The position numbers and the translations under genes were made by a program. This document shows positions 1 to 8,787 of a stretch of 64,000 nt of DNA, in pieces. Source of the stretch: Aurantiochytrium sp. KH105 (lineage: Eukaryota; Sar; Bigyra; Thraustochytrida; Thraustochytriidae). The first letter of the stretch is position 1; each line of letters opens with the position of its first letter. The stretch is from positions 310,001 through 374,000 of the forward strand of contig BGKB01000035.1 of the NCBI GenBank assembly GCA_003116975.1, given 5' to 3'. The notes beneath the pieces were generated by a model that was not told where the DNA came from, did no database searches, and saw only the letters and a program-made list of their open reading frames with translations.

Positions 1-542
1 TACAAACAAAAAGATGAACAAACAAACAAACGAACCAGTCCCAGACCTGGGACTCGTCGTCCCCAAGACCCGCACCGCCGGCCAACTGTACGGGCGGGTG
101 AGTTCTACATTAGCAAGAGAAGTCACTGGCACGGTGGTCATGAAACGGGCAAATTCGTTGTTTCTAAAGTCAAAAATTGGAGACACAGAGAGTCCTTCAC
201 ATGGTCAAAAAAGGTGAATTGTACAGCCACGAGCGTTGCCACTGGCCACCGCTTGCCACGAGAAAAGACGAAATGGTGGAAGAATTAACAGACTCCGAGG
301 GATCCTCGAATTTCGAGGACGATCCTCGACCTCGGAAAATTAGATTTTGGAGGGTTTCGCCGGCGTCCCCGAGCTGGAAAAATTCACTCAGGCGATGGGA
401 GCCAATTTGAGCGAAGGGGAAAAAGCGAACAATCGTCGAGGGGACGCTTGGGCAGCCAAGGGGCTCGCGAACGCTGGTCAGCAGGGCGGTCGCGCACGAG
501 GCAGCTTGATCTCACGTTCGTCCTCTCCTCTGTAGCTTCGCC
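1..542. other. left-edge flank, no gene recognised
   Basis: This stretch contains short open frames of 60-80 codons on both strands, none with a recognisable domain. It begins with an AAAC/AAAN-type tandem repeat (about positions 4-33). It probably holds the 5' flank of the ORF starting at 543; nothing else is supported. Confidence 0.4.
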
Positions 543-1076
543 ATGGACGAGCCGAGCCGCGACTCGGCTGAAAAGGCGCCAGGGCCGCCTGCCGCCATGA
601 AGGATGGCACTTCAGGCGGCAATGGCCAAGGTGGTAGGGCGCCCACCATGGCCACTTTTTCGACGTTTGAGAACAACCCCGAGAGCGAAAGTGCCCACTC
701 TGACCTCTACAGAGGCCACGCTTCAACAGCCATGGCAGCTCAAGCCACCAGTCTTGGCACTGCCGATGATCTCGACACAATTCCCTCGGCTGACCTCAGT
801 GTTGCAAACCTGCACCTTGGCGAGAGCGGATCAACGCCTGCAATGACTACCGTCTCGGTTGGCGACAACGCGGAAGTGCAGAGCATTCGCAGCGGTGCCA
901 GCTCGATACCACGTCAAGAGCATCGCATTCATCATATGATATCCCTAACCGAGCTCGCAGATCGTCGTCGGCGCCTCGAGAACTTGGCTGCAGCGCATCC
1001 CCCCCATCGCCGCGTAAGCCATTGGGTAACNTGGCAGCAGCAAAGTAAGCAGACTTGGATGCATCCTACCGGCTAG
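543..1076 (+). CDS. hypothetical protein, 5' part only; disrupted near an N
   Basis: The frame opens with an ATG in a good eukaryotic context (TTCGCCATGGACG). Its first 160 codons look like real, low-complexity coding sequence rich in Ser, Ala, Gly and Thr, ending in a more structured stretch with EHRIHHMISLTELADRRRRL at about residues 126-145. A single N at 1031 falls in the frame, and the reading continues only 15 more codons to a stop at 1076. A possible splice donor (GTAAGC at 1014) lies just before the N, so the true gene may continue through an intron or may have been cut by an assembly join. No family was recognised. Only the N-terminal portion to about 1013 should be trusted. Confidence 0.4.
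   Translation: MDEPSRDSAEKAPGPPAAMKDGTSGGNGQGGRAPTMATFSTFENNPESESAHSDLYRGHASTAMAAQATSLGTADDLDTIPSADLSVANLHLGESGSTPAMTTVSVGDNAEVQSIRSGASSIPRQEHRIHHMISLTELADRRRRLENLAAAHPPHRRVSHWVXWQQQSKQTWMHPTG
1031..1031. other. single ambiguous base (N)
   Basis: This is the only N in the window. It may be a one-base ambiguity or a collapsed scaffold gap. It coincides with the place where the 543 ORF loses coding character. Confidence 0.9.
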
Positions 1077-1150
1077 TAGTGGCAGCCAGCATCCTGGCGA
1101 TTGGGAAATTATACAGAAGACGGCGGACGAGCGGGCGCATATTTCTTTCC

Positions 1151-1648
1151 TCAGAGCTCGAGGGGCGGAGGCAGAGGCCAGGCCCGATGGCGGTCCCGAC
1201 TCCATCGGCGCGCCGTGTTCACAGACGAAACAGTAATACTCCGCGACTCGGAGGGGAAACAGACCTGGCCCTGGATGAAGCGCAGGTCGCGAATAAAGCG
1301 GTAGATGGCCGTGAGCATGGCCGTCTCTGACCCCGCGCTCAGCACGATGGACACCGTGCCCGCGCTCTCATCCTCCGGGTCGAAAGGGCACGGTTGGTTC
1401 TTGACCTGCAGAACAAAGCCGTCGTGGCCGTACTTGCCCTCCCGGTCGATGCGCAGCTCGACGTGCGACCGCGCCGCGGCCACGCGCTCCTCGACGGCCC
1501 AGCGCGTCCCGTACCGCTGCTCGATCTCGCGCTGCAGAATGTTCGCAAACATGAGCAGGCGGTCTCCGTGGCCCGGCGACCACGCCGTCGCGGACTCGAG
1601 GCCGTCGCGGACGACGATGTCCGCGTGCAGCGCGCGCAGCTTGCTCAT
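1151..1648 (-). CDS. hypothetical protein, conserved-looking, 165 aa
   Basis: The frame starts with ATG at 1648 and encodes a globular-looking mixed alpha/beta protein: an N-terminal part with ALHADIVVRDGLESATAW and GHGDRLLMFANILQREIEQR, then RAHVELRID-like strands and a segment AMLTAIYRFIRDLRF. The last 25 residues are Arg/Pro rich and may be read-through. No family was recognised. The 5' end is uncertain: a further coding-like stretch lies upstream on the same strand at about 1757-1840 (includes KYQIGDVFEAVRKEQ, then a stop seven codons on), and could be an upstream exon joined through a GC-AG intron (CAG followed by GCAAGA). I kept the simple ATG start as the conservative model. Confidence 0.5.
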   Translation of the reverse strand: MSKLRALHADIVVRDGLESATAWSPGHGDRLLMFANILQREIEQRYGTRWAVEERVAAARSHVELRIDREGKYGHDGFVLQVKNQPCPFDPEDESAGTVSIVLSAGSETAMLTAIYRFIRDLRFIQGQVCFPSESRSITVSSVNTARRWSRDRHRAWPLPPPLEL

Positions 1649-2244
1649 CGCGCCCCGCCTCCTCCCAGGACGCCCAATTCCGTTGCGAGTTTACCTCCCG
1701 CCCCGCTCTCGCTCTCGCTCTCGCTCTTGCTCTTGTTCTTGCTCTTAGAGAGCTCTTGCCTGCTCCTTGCGGACGGCCTCGAAGACGTCTCCGATCTGGT
1801 ACTTGGGACGCGCCGCCAGGACCTCGGCGCGTCGACGCCGCTGCTCTTCGCCTTCGCCTTCGCCGCCGAGCCGAGCCGAGCCGAGCCGGGACGCGAGGAG
1901 ACGAGGCCTGCCGCCGCTGCCGCTCTGCGCCGCGCGAGACCTCCGTGCGCGGTCGAGCGCGGTCGAGCGTCGAGATCGGGATATGTCTGTCTGTCTGTAT
2001 GCGAGACGAGATACGCGAGATGCGATGCGATGCGGTGCGATGCGATGCCGGCCGGGACGTTCGACCGACCGACCGATCGATCCACGCGCGCTGCGACGAT
2101 CGATATGCGCGGCGGCGATATGCGCGCTGCGGCGATATGCGCGCCGCGCCGCTGCGCCGCTGCGCTGCAGGTCGCGTCGCGTCTTCGCTCTTCGCGCGCG
2201 GGTTCGCGAGAGAGGCGCCGGTCAATGGTGAGTGGACGAATGGA

Positions 2245-2269
2245 TGAATGAATGAATGAATGAATGAAT
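2245..2269. repeat. (GAAT)n microsatellite
   Basis: About six perfect GAAT units in tandem, in the 5' flank shared by the minus-strand hypothetical gene and the sequence leading to iPGM. Confidence 0.9.
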
Positions 2270-2929
2270 GTATGAGCGAAGCTGCAGACGCTGTCGAGGA
2301 TGGCGGAATCCGAGCTCGGGAATGCGCAAGCCTTGCTTGCCTTGGACCTGCGTTCCGGTTCTGCCGATGACCGCGACGAGCACGGGGACGGAGACGGCCG
2401 GGACGGAGACGGCGAGGGTCGCGCGGAGGGAGAACTGGGAGAGGGAGGACCCGCGCCCCAGCGCTGCTGCCGGTCGCTTGCTGCGCGAAGCGAGGTCCGC
2501 CCGACCTCGGGCCGACCCACCTCCTGCGCCACGGGACCCGCGCGAGACTCGGCCTCGCGAGCGAGGCGAGGCGAGGGGAAGCGGTGCGGAGCGAGGCAAG
2601 ACTCGCCGAGCTGCTGCTCGCAGAGCTCGGCCGCCGCGCCTCGGGCGAGGTCAGTCCAGCCGCCGAAGAGCAGCGACGCTGGCCTCTGCCTCGAGCGCGA
2701 TGTCGATTCGTTGCTTGCAGCCCTCGCAGATGGCTGTCGAGGTATAGAATGTATGTATTGGAACAGTCGTTCGTCGGGTGGCCCTGAATTTCTGCAAACG
2801 CTCGTCGACGAACCCGTCGTTATGATGACAGACGCGGCTCTTCTTCGTTGTCGTCGCATACGTGAGCTGAGCAACCGCGTCGTCACCGACCTCGAACACG
2901 GAATCGTCCGACCAGCCAGCCATCCATGG

Positions 2930-2954
2930 CAAGCAAGCAAGCAAGCAAGCAAGC
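2930..2954. repeat. (CAAG)n microsatellite
   Basis: About six CAAG units in tandem within otherwise non-repetitive intergenic DNA. Confidence 0.9.
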
Positions 2955-3841
2955 ATTACATCCATCATGGCCATAAACTTGGTTTGGCTTTGCTGGCATC
3001 ATCATGGCTGGCTGGTTGTCTTCGATGGATGATGTATGAGATGACCCGCCGACCAAGCAACGAAATGACCCCAAGTTATCGATCGCACACATCAGGGTGT
3101 TAGTTCTGTGCTGTGCTATGCTGTGCTGTGCATCGCCGGGACCTCGCTGGACTTACAGTTCTCGTTCGTGTGCGTGGCGCCACGTTCCCCTCGAACGTGT
3201 GTGCGCAACGTTGTGCGCCAGCTCGGCATGGTGGTTTTGTCTTGTGCCGTGGTATTGTGTCTTGTCGTCGAGGTCGCCCGTGGCGATGGCCTGCCAGCCA
3301 CCAGAGACCGAGATGGTTTGGGCGTCTGCACAGGCCAAGTCAACTCGTTCCGGCATAATTCTTTCTGCGCGTGTGGCAGCGGCATGGCGGCAAGCGACCT
3401 CGTCACCCAACTAACCTGGCTGCCGTGGCTCCTGGCCTGTGACGCGCGCGTTGCCAAAAAATCTTGGTCGCGCTCGGAGCTTAGCCGGGACACCGGATTT
3501 GGCCGTGGCGATAGCGCACTTGGGCGCGGCGGCGCAAGTGAAAATTCGCCCCTTCGCAAGTCGGGCTTCCGCCACTGCCAGCTGCTACACGTAGCAGTGA
3601 CGCAGAGACCTGGGCAAGGAGAGAGAGAGAGCGGAGAGGGAGAGAGGGAGAGAGATACAGTGTGGCTGCTGCCCGTGCCGCGACGAGCAGCAAGCAATCA
3701 CAAAAGCGGAGACCGGAGGCGACCAGCGACAGCAGCAGCGGCAGCGGCAGCGGCAGCGGCGGCGGCAGCAGCAGCAGCAGACGGTCCAGCGGTCCGTCAG
3801 TCGCGGAAAGAAGCAAAAGGAGAAGCGAGCGCGAGGTCAAG

Positions 3842-5509
3842 ATGATGCTGGCTGGAGCGAGGCGCACAACGTGGGCAGCCGCCGTGCGCGGCGCACGCGC
3901 GCTGAGCGGGTCCGCCAAGGGGCCCGAGCACAAGCAGGCCATCCTGTGCATCCTGGACGGATGGGGCTACAACGAGCGCATGCAGTACAACGCCGTGCTC
4001 CAGGCCAACACGCCCAACTTTGACAAAATGTGGGCACGTGCAGGACAGTGCGGACAGCAGGCCTTTCTGCAGGCTTGCGAGGAGAACGTCGGCCTGCCCC
4101 CCGGCCAGATTGGCAACTCCGAGGTCGGCCACATGAACCTCGGCGCCGGCCGCGTCGTCTGGCAGGACATCATGACCATCAACAACGCCATTCGCGATGG
4201 CGAGCTCAGCAAGAAGAAGGCCCTCCAGGACCATATTGCCGCCCTCAAGGAGTCCGGCGGCACCTCGCACGTCATGGGCCTCGTGTCGCCCGGTGGCGTC
4301 CACGCGCTCGACACGCACGTCGCCGCTCTCGCCAACGAAGTCAACAAGGCCGGCGTCCCCGTCGTGGTTCACATCTGGACCGACGGTCGCGACTGCGGCC
4401 CACGTGATGCCGCCAACGACCTGCCCAAGTTTATTGAGTCCCTCGACGAGGGCATCACCATCGCCACCGTGACTGGTCGCTTCTTCAGCATGGATCGCGA
4501 CCGCCGCTGGGAGCGCGTCGGCGCCGCCTACGATGTCATCGCTTGCGGCAAGGGCACGGCCGACCCGGTCGACTCCCCGGAGGCCGCCATCAAGCAGGCG
4601 CACGGCCAGGACGTTGGCGATGAATTTATCGAGGCCACCGTGGTCGGCGACTACCAGGGTATGAAGGACGGTGATGGCATTCTCTGCGCCAACTTCCGCG
4701 CTGATCGCGCCCGCGAGATCCTCACTGCCCTCGCGGACCCGGAGCCCCCTAGTGAGCTCGGCTTTGGCTCCGAACGTCCGGAGCGCGTCAAGCTCGCCAA
4801 CATGACCGGCATGGTCGAGTACTCGACGCGCCACTCGGAGTTCATGAGCAACATCATCGAGGAGAAGGAGATCGACCTTCCCATGGGAGAGGTCATTGCC
4901 GAGAATGGTCTTCGCCAGATGCGCATCGCCGAGAGCGAGAAGCGTCCCCACGTCACCTTCTTCTTCAACGGCGGCCGCGAGGAACCCTTTGACAACGAGG
5001 ACCGCATCGAGATCCCGTCCCCCAAGGTCAAGACCTACGATCTCCAGCCCACCATGGGCACTCGCGAGATTGGCGAGGCCGTCTGCGAGGCCATTGAGAA
5101 GAAGGATGGCGACAAGCCCTACTACTCGTTTGTGCTGTGCAACTTTGCCGCCCCGGACATGGTTGGCCACACCGGCTCGCTTGAGGCCGCCGTCACCGCC
5201 GTGGAGACCTGCGACGAGGCCCTCGGCAAGATCCTCGAATCTGTGAAGAAGTCCAAGGGCACCATCATCGTCACTGCTGATCACGGCAACTGCGAGACCA
5301 TGGTCGACCCGGAGACCGGCGGCCCGCACACCGCCCACACGCTCAACAAGGTTCCTGTCTTTATCAACGATTACACTGGCGAGGAGCGCCAGTACAAGAT
5401 CCACAGCGGCGCGCTCTGCGACGTGTCGCCGACCCTGCTCGAGATTCTTGGCATCGAGCAGCCGGGCCCCATGACCGGCAAGTCCCTCATTGACTCCACC
5501 AAGGTCTAA
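3842..5509 (+). CDS. gpmI: 2,3-bisphosphoglycerate-independent phosphoglycerate mutase, predicted mitochondrial
   Basis: This enzyme interconverts 3- and 2-phosphoglycerate in lower glycolysis using two metal ions and a phosphoserine. The 555-residue product has the family hallmarks in order: DGWG at 39-42, the GNSEVGH motif with catalytic Ser93, a central phosphotransferase insert, and TADHGN with metal ligands Asp480 and His481. The first about 25 residues are rich in Ala and Arg with no acidic residue (MMLAGARRTTWAAAVRGAR), typical of a mitochondrial presequence, and precede the family N-terminus. The frame is open further upstream to 3662, but that part is encoded by GCA/GCG and purine repeats, so I chose the ATG at 3842. 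Length beyond the leader matches the usual 510-530 residues. Stramenopiles are known to place the lower half of glycolysis in mitochondria, which fits. The very 3' end is duplicated downstream. Confidence 0.96.
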   Translation: MMLAGARRTTWAAAVRGARALSGSAKGPEHKQAILCILDGWGYNERMQYNAVLQANTPNFDKMWARAGQCGQQAFLQACEENVGLPPGQIGNSEVGHMNLGAGRVVWQDIMTINNAIRDGELSKKKALQDHIAALKESGGTSHVMGLVSPGGVHALDTHVAALANEVNKAGVPVVVHIWTDGRDCGPRDAANDLPKFIESLDEGITIATVTGRFFSMDRDRRWERVGAAYDVIACGKGTADPVDSPEAAIKQAHGQDVGDEFIEATVVGDYQGMKDGDGILCANFRADRAREILTALADPEPPSELGFGSERPERVKLANMTGMVEYSTRHSEFMSNIIEEKEIDLPMGEVIAENGLRQMRIAESEKRPHVTFFFNGGREEPFDNEDRIEIPSPKVKTYDLQPTMGTREIGEAVCEAIEKKDGDKPYYSFVLCNFAAPDMVGHTGSLEAAVTAVETCDEALGKILESVKKSKGTIIVTADHGNCETMVDPETGGPHTAHTLNKVPVFINDYTGEERQYKIHSGALCDVSPTLLEILGIEQPGPMTGKSLIDSTKV

Positions 5510-5640
5510 AAGACTCATAAATTATATCATTGATGCCTGTCAGTCTCTTTTGCCCCTTCACCATTTCATCTCTATCCGTCTTTCCTGTCAGGCCCATAGT
5601 ATCGCATTCGTCCTACTGCTTCGGGTTTTCTTCGACCACG
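5457..5640 (+). repeat. 3'-end tandem duplication, copy A (includes iPGM stop)
   Basis: Copy A covers the last codons of iPGM and the start of its 3' UTR. Landmarks shared with copy B are TGACTCCACCAAGGTC (5491-5506), TCATCTCTATCC followed by TCTTTCCTG (about 5567-5587) and an ATTCGT...TCTTCGACC block. Confidence 0.75.
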
Positions 5641-5646
5641 GCAGCA

Positions 5647-5800
5647 GAGCGCCCCAGGCCCTGATCGTTGACTCCACCAAGGTCGAAAGGATGACTGTCA
5701 AATTAATTGCCCAACCATCTCATCTCTATCCTTCTTTCCTGGATCATGGCATTCGTTCGTCCGTCTGCTCTGAGTCTTCCTCGACCGACCGCTACAAGAG
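5647..5800 (+). repeat. 3'-end tandem duplication, copy B (diverged)
   Basis: The same landmarks recur in the same order: TGACTCCACCAAGGTC at 5669-5684, TCATCTCTATCC followed by TCTTTCCTG at about 5720-5741, and ATTCGT...TCCTCGACC. The iPGM stop codon is absent here (GTCGAA in place of GTCTAA), and about 25 bases are missing between the first two landmarks. The copy is not part of any supported ORF. Confidence 0.75.
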
Positions 5801-6155
5801 CAGCTGCAGAGCCTCCGTCCATCCACCACAGTCCACCAACGTCGACGCGACGACGACGACTGTGCGCGCTTTCACGATTTCGTGCACGGTATCGTCGCGA
5901 CGTCACCACAACGTGACGTCGAAGGCGAGAACGGCGAGAACCACCGACCCCGACCACTCCCTCACATCCATCACCCCCTGCTTCCTATACACGACGAGGA
6001 GCGTCACGATGGCCCGTCCAGGGCGAGACTCGAGACCACGGCGCTCCGTCGGGCGCAGCTGCAGCAGAACCACTCCACGCCGGGCGAGGCTGCGCGCGCT
6101 CGACGGTCCGAGTGCGCGGGTGTGAGAGAGCGAAAGGAGATCTGCAGAGAGAAAG
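5801..6155. other. intergenic / 5' flank of uroporphyrinogen methyltransferase
   Basis: About 350 bases without a supported gene, leading to the ATG at 6156. No specific promoter element was recognised. Confidence 0.4.
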
Positions 6156-7175
6156 ATGACCATGCTCGCGCCGTGGCAGGCGCTGGAGGCCGGCGTCTGG
6201 GAGCAGCTGGCGAGCTTGCTGGTGGTGGCCTTTTACTTTGCGCTGGGAAGCTGGTGGGAGGCCGCGGGCTATGGCTTGCGGACACGCTCCGTGGCCAAGC
6301 GCTTCACGAATCGCGCTGCCAACGCGATGCGTCGCCTGCCGTTCGCAAGGACGAGAACAACACAGCAACAGCAGCCGCAGCAAGAGCAAAGTACCGCGCG
6401 CTGCAGACTGGTGGGCGCAGGCCCAGGTGATGTGGCGCTTCTCACGATGGCTGCACGACGTGCCATCGCAGAAGCTGACCTTGTCATTGCCGATCTCCTC
6501 GTGCCACAAGAGATCTTGGCGCTCGTAAATGGACGTCTTGTTCTCTCGCGCAAGTACAAGGGCTGCGCCAACAAGGCGCAAGATGAGCTGCATGAGTGGA
6601 CCCTCGCGGCTCTCGCCCAGGGACTCGATGTGGTCCGGCTCAAGGGCGGTGATCCATTTCTCTATGGCAGGGGTGCCGAGGAGATTGCCGTCTTTCGTCG
6701 CGCGGGCTTTGCCGTCGAAGTCATTCCTGGCATTTCGAGCTGCCTGAGCGCTCCATTGGCAGCCGGCATCCCCGTCACGACCCGCGGCGTTGCAGATCAG
6801 ATTATTGTCGCAACCGGGCACGGCATGAATGACACCGTGCCGCGAGATGTGGCTCCCTATTATGCCGGCCGCACGTCAGTTTTCCTCATGTCCGTCAGCC
6901 GCATGACCCAGCTCATGGAACGTCTGGCATCGCCACAGCTTGGCTACCCAGCTAGCACACCTGTTGCCGTCATTGAAAAGGCGACCACGAGTAAACAGCG
7001 CACCGTGCGAGGCACTGTAGAGTCCATTGCGCGTATTTGCGAGGCCGAAGCCGTCGAGTCCCCCGCCACGATTGTTGTCGGCCGGGCCGTTGATGCGCTC
7101 GGCGACGCGTCCACCGCATATACTGCTGGTGCCGGATGCGTTCGCTTTGAGCCGCTCAACCAATGGGCTGCATAG
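6156..7175 (+). CDS. uroporphyrinogen-III C-methyltransferase (SUMT), membrane-anchored
   Basis: This enzyme uses S-adenosylmethionine to methylate uroporphyrinogen III at C-2 and C-7, giving precorrin-2, the branch to siroheme needed by sulfite and nitrite reductases. The 339-residue product has the tetrapyrrole methylase core: GAGPGD at 87-92, VRLKGGDPFLYGRG near 160-173, VIPGISS, and a C-terminal ATIVVGRAV strand. Ahead of it are about 80 extra residues with a hydrophobic segment (about 19-36) flanked by basic residues and a Gln-rich linker; this could be a membrane anchor or an unusual organelle-targeting leader. The start has a purine at -3 (AAAGATGACC). The dehydrogenase and ferrochelatase activities that finish siroheme are not fused here and not nearby. 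Family assignment is certain; localisation is not. Confidence 0.94.
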   Translation: MTMLAPWQALEAGVWEQLASLLVVAFYFALGSWWEAAGYGLRTRSVAKRFTNRAANAMRRLPFARTRTTQQQQPQQEQSTARCRLVGAGPGDVALLTMAARRAIAEADLVIADLLVPQEILALVNGRLVLSRKYKGCANKAQDELHEWTLAALAQGLDVVRLKGGDPFLYGRGAEEIAVFRRAGFAVEVIPGISSCLSAPLAAGIPVTTRGVADQIIVATGHGMNDTVPRDVAPYYAGRTSVFLMSVSRMTQLMERLASPQLGYPASTPVAVIEKATTSKQRTVRGTVESIARICEAEAVESPATIVVGRAVDALGDASTAYTAGAGCVRFEPLNQWAA

Positions 7176-7599
7176 ATTACTGATAGCTTGTATACTCTTG
7201 ATCGTCATGTTTAGAAAAACAACCCATTATATTTTGTTCCTATCCGACTATACACCACAGATCACTAGCATGCACCTATTGAGGTAGGAGGGAAAACCAT
7301 GAGCAGATGTTTTATTCAATCAAGTCTTGATCGCGAGAGTTCAACTCGGTCGGTGTACTTCTTCTCGGGGATCTCTGATGACGCAAAGAGAACCTTTCTT
7401 TGACATCGCTCCCACACGTTGGCAACAGAAAGAATTGTTCTTGGCGTCGTCCATCGCGCGTCGCGCGTCGCAGTCGCCTTGTTCTTCTCTCCAGGCACGC
7501 GTAGATGAATTTGTCAGTGTTTCATGTATACGAATCAGGAGAAGAAGATGCTCGGTTCGATTTTTCGCTCGTACAAGCAAGGCATCGTCGCTCTTGCAC
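7176..7599. other. convergent intergenic region
   Basis: About 420 bases between two convergent stop codons. It is more AT-rich than the genes and should hold both 3' UTRs. It contains a small imperfect palindrome, ACCTATTGAGGTAG, near 7276, about 100 bases after the methyltransferase stop. No gene was seen. Confidence 0.45.
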
Positions 7600-8787
7600 T
7601 TATGACTCTTGCTGGTTCGCAAGTTTCGTTGCTCTTTTCTTCTTGCTCCTCTTGTTCGCCCTCTTCTTTACATCGTTAGTGCCTCGATCCGCAGCCTTTG
7701 CCAGTAAATCTCTGCGCCGCACACGAAGGACGTCGCCACGCTGGAGCCTGCCAAGCGCATAAGGACCGTATTCAATTCGAATCAGACGATCCACATGGAG
7801 ACCCATAGAAGCCAGCGCCTGACGGACCTCTCTGTACTTGCCCTCCGTTACAAGAACGTCAAGCCACTGATGGCGAATTTCCTCGACGGGCTTGGACTTG
7901 TTCTTTTTCAACTTTTCTTCCTTTTTGATTTGCTGTCGGTGCTTGCGTTCCGTGTGACGCGTCACTGCGACAATGGGCCTATACTCGGTACCGTTTTCCA
8001 CCGTGACGCCTTGAATGAGTCGATCCTGGTGCTTTTCCGTAAAAACACCGCGGCTCACCCGCGCGCGATATTTTCGCACAATATTGTTTTGCGGAAGCTC
8101 CATGTAGTGCGCAAAGGCCCCGTTCGTCGTCAAGAGAATAAGTCCCTCACTTTCGAAATCGAGACGACCCACGGAAATGAGATTTGGTGGCAGACCCATC
8201 GACTCGAGTCGCGAAAACAGCGTGGGCCGACCTTTAGGATCCCGGTATGTGACGAGCTCGCCGCGTAGCTTGTAGCACAAGAACACGTCGCCACTAAATT
8301 TTTCGGCTGCGGCCTTGGATACGACTTCTCCGTCGACCGTGATGACGTCATTGTCCGTGACGAAGCTCGTCACGCTGCCGATGCCGCCATTCACCAAAAC
8401 CTTGCCCTCCTCAATGAGACGCTCGCCTTCGCGTCGCGAGCACACGCGGGCGTCCGCAAGATATTTGGCAAGCCGCACGCTCGTCTTCGGTGTCTCCGCC
8501 GTCGCAGCATTGCCTTGGTTCTCCTCAAAGTGTTCATTCTCGTCATTCAGAGACGAGGTTGGCGACGAACCTGATGTCGCTGTCGACCCGGATGTGCTGC
8601 TGCTGCTAAGGGATCGCAACGCGCTCGTCGGAGTCCATGATGTCGAGATTTGCGAAGGCGGGACTCGAAACGTCGAGACAAAGAAGCTACCTTGCCACAA
8701 GCCAAGGTCCGAGCTCCGCTTCGGTGCAGCCGCCCACCTCGCTGCCGCCGTGCGGTGGCTCCGCAAGAGCCCTCGAGCAGCCCGCAT
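7600..8787 (-). CDS. RsuA/RluB-type pseudouridine synthase, predicted organellar
   Basis: Family members convert specific uridines of rRNA to pseudouridine. The 395-residue product has a Ser/Thr/Arg-rich N-terminus of about 95 residues (organelle leader plus linker), an S4 RNA-binding domain from about 103 (RLAKYLADARVCSRREGERLIEEG), and the catalytic core with GRLDFESEGLILLT, where Asp210 is the conserved nucleophile, followed by KYRARVSRG and EGKYREVRQALASMG. A Lys-rich insertion (HRQQIKKEEKLKKNKSKP region) splits the core before the EGKYREVR motif, and the C-terminal tail is Lys/Arg-rich, probably for rRNA contact. The presequence suggests action on mitochondrial ribosomal RNA, which is inference. 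The target base cannot be read from the sequence. Confidence 0.92.
   Translation of the reverse strand: MRAARGLLRSHRTAAARWAAAPKRSSDLGLWQGSFFVSTFRVPPSQISTSWTPTSALRSLSSSSTSGSTATSGSSPTSSLNDENEHFEENQGNAATAETPKTSVRLAKYLADARVCSRREGERLIEEGKVLVNGGIGSVTSFVTDNDVITVDGEVVSKAAAEKFSGDVFLCYKLRGELVTYRDPKGRPTLFSRLESMGLPPNLISVGRLDFESEGLILLTTNGAFAHYMELPQNNIVRKYRARVSRGVFTEKHQDRLIQGVTVENGTEYRPIVAVTRHTERKHRQQIKKEEKLKKNKSKPVEEIRHQWLDVLVTEGKYREVRQALASMGLHVDRLIRIEYGPYALGRLQRGDVLRVRRRDLLAKAADRGTNDVKKRANKRSKKKRATKLANQQES

Larger units (their letters stand above)
1649..3841. other. intergenic, repeat-rich, between hypothetical gene and iPGM
   Basis: About 2.2 kb with no gene I can support. It holds a CTCTCG-type run (about 1705-1740), an Arg/Ala-rich pseudo-coding GC block, (GAAT)n at 2245-2269, (CAAG)n at 2930-2954, a GAGA-type purine run at about 3620-3656 and a GCA/GCG run at about 3727-3780. 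The last two lie just upstream of the iPGM start and probably belong to its promoter or 5' UTR. Confidence 0.5.

Noticed and set aside
1645..2952. 435-codon minus-strand frame
   Set aside because: Arg/Ser/Pro-rich frame on GC-rich repeats with tetranucleotide periodicity; a shadow, not a gene.
2300..3103. 267-codon open frame on the plus strand upstream of iPGM
   Set aside because: Its composition changes along the length, it crosses the (CAAG)n repeat, and I see no domain. Real genes here have more uniform coding character. Kept as intergenic, though not excluded.
3662..3841. In-frame extension of iPGM upstream of 3842
   Set aside because: It is encoded by purine and GCA/GCG repeats and would bury the mitochondrial-type leader; the ATG at 3842 gives the better protein.
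3797..5518. 573-codon minus-strand frame opposite iPGM
   Set aside because: Antisense shadow produced by the high-GC codon use of iPGM; no domain in the translation.
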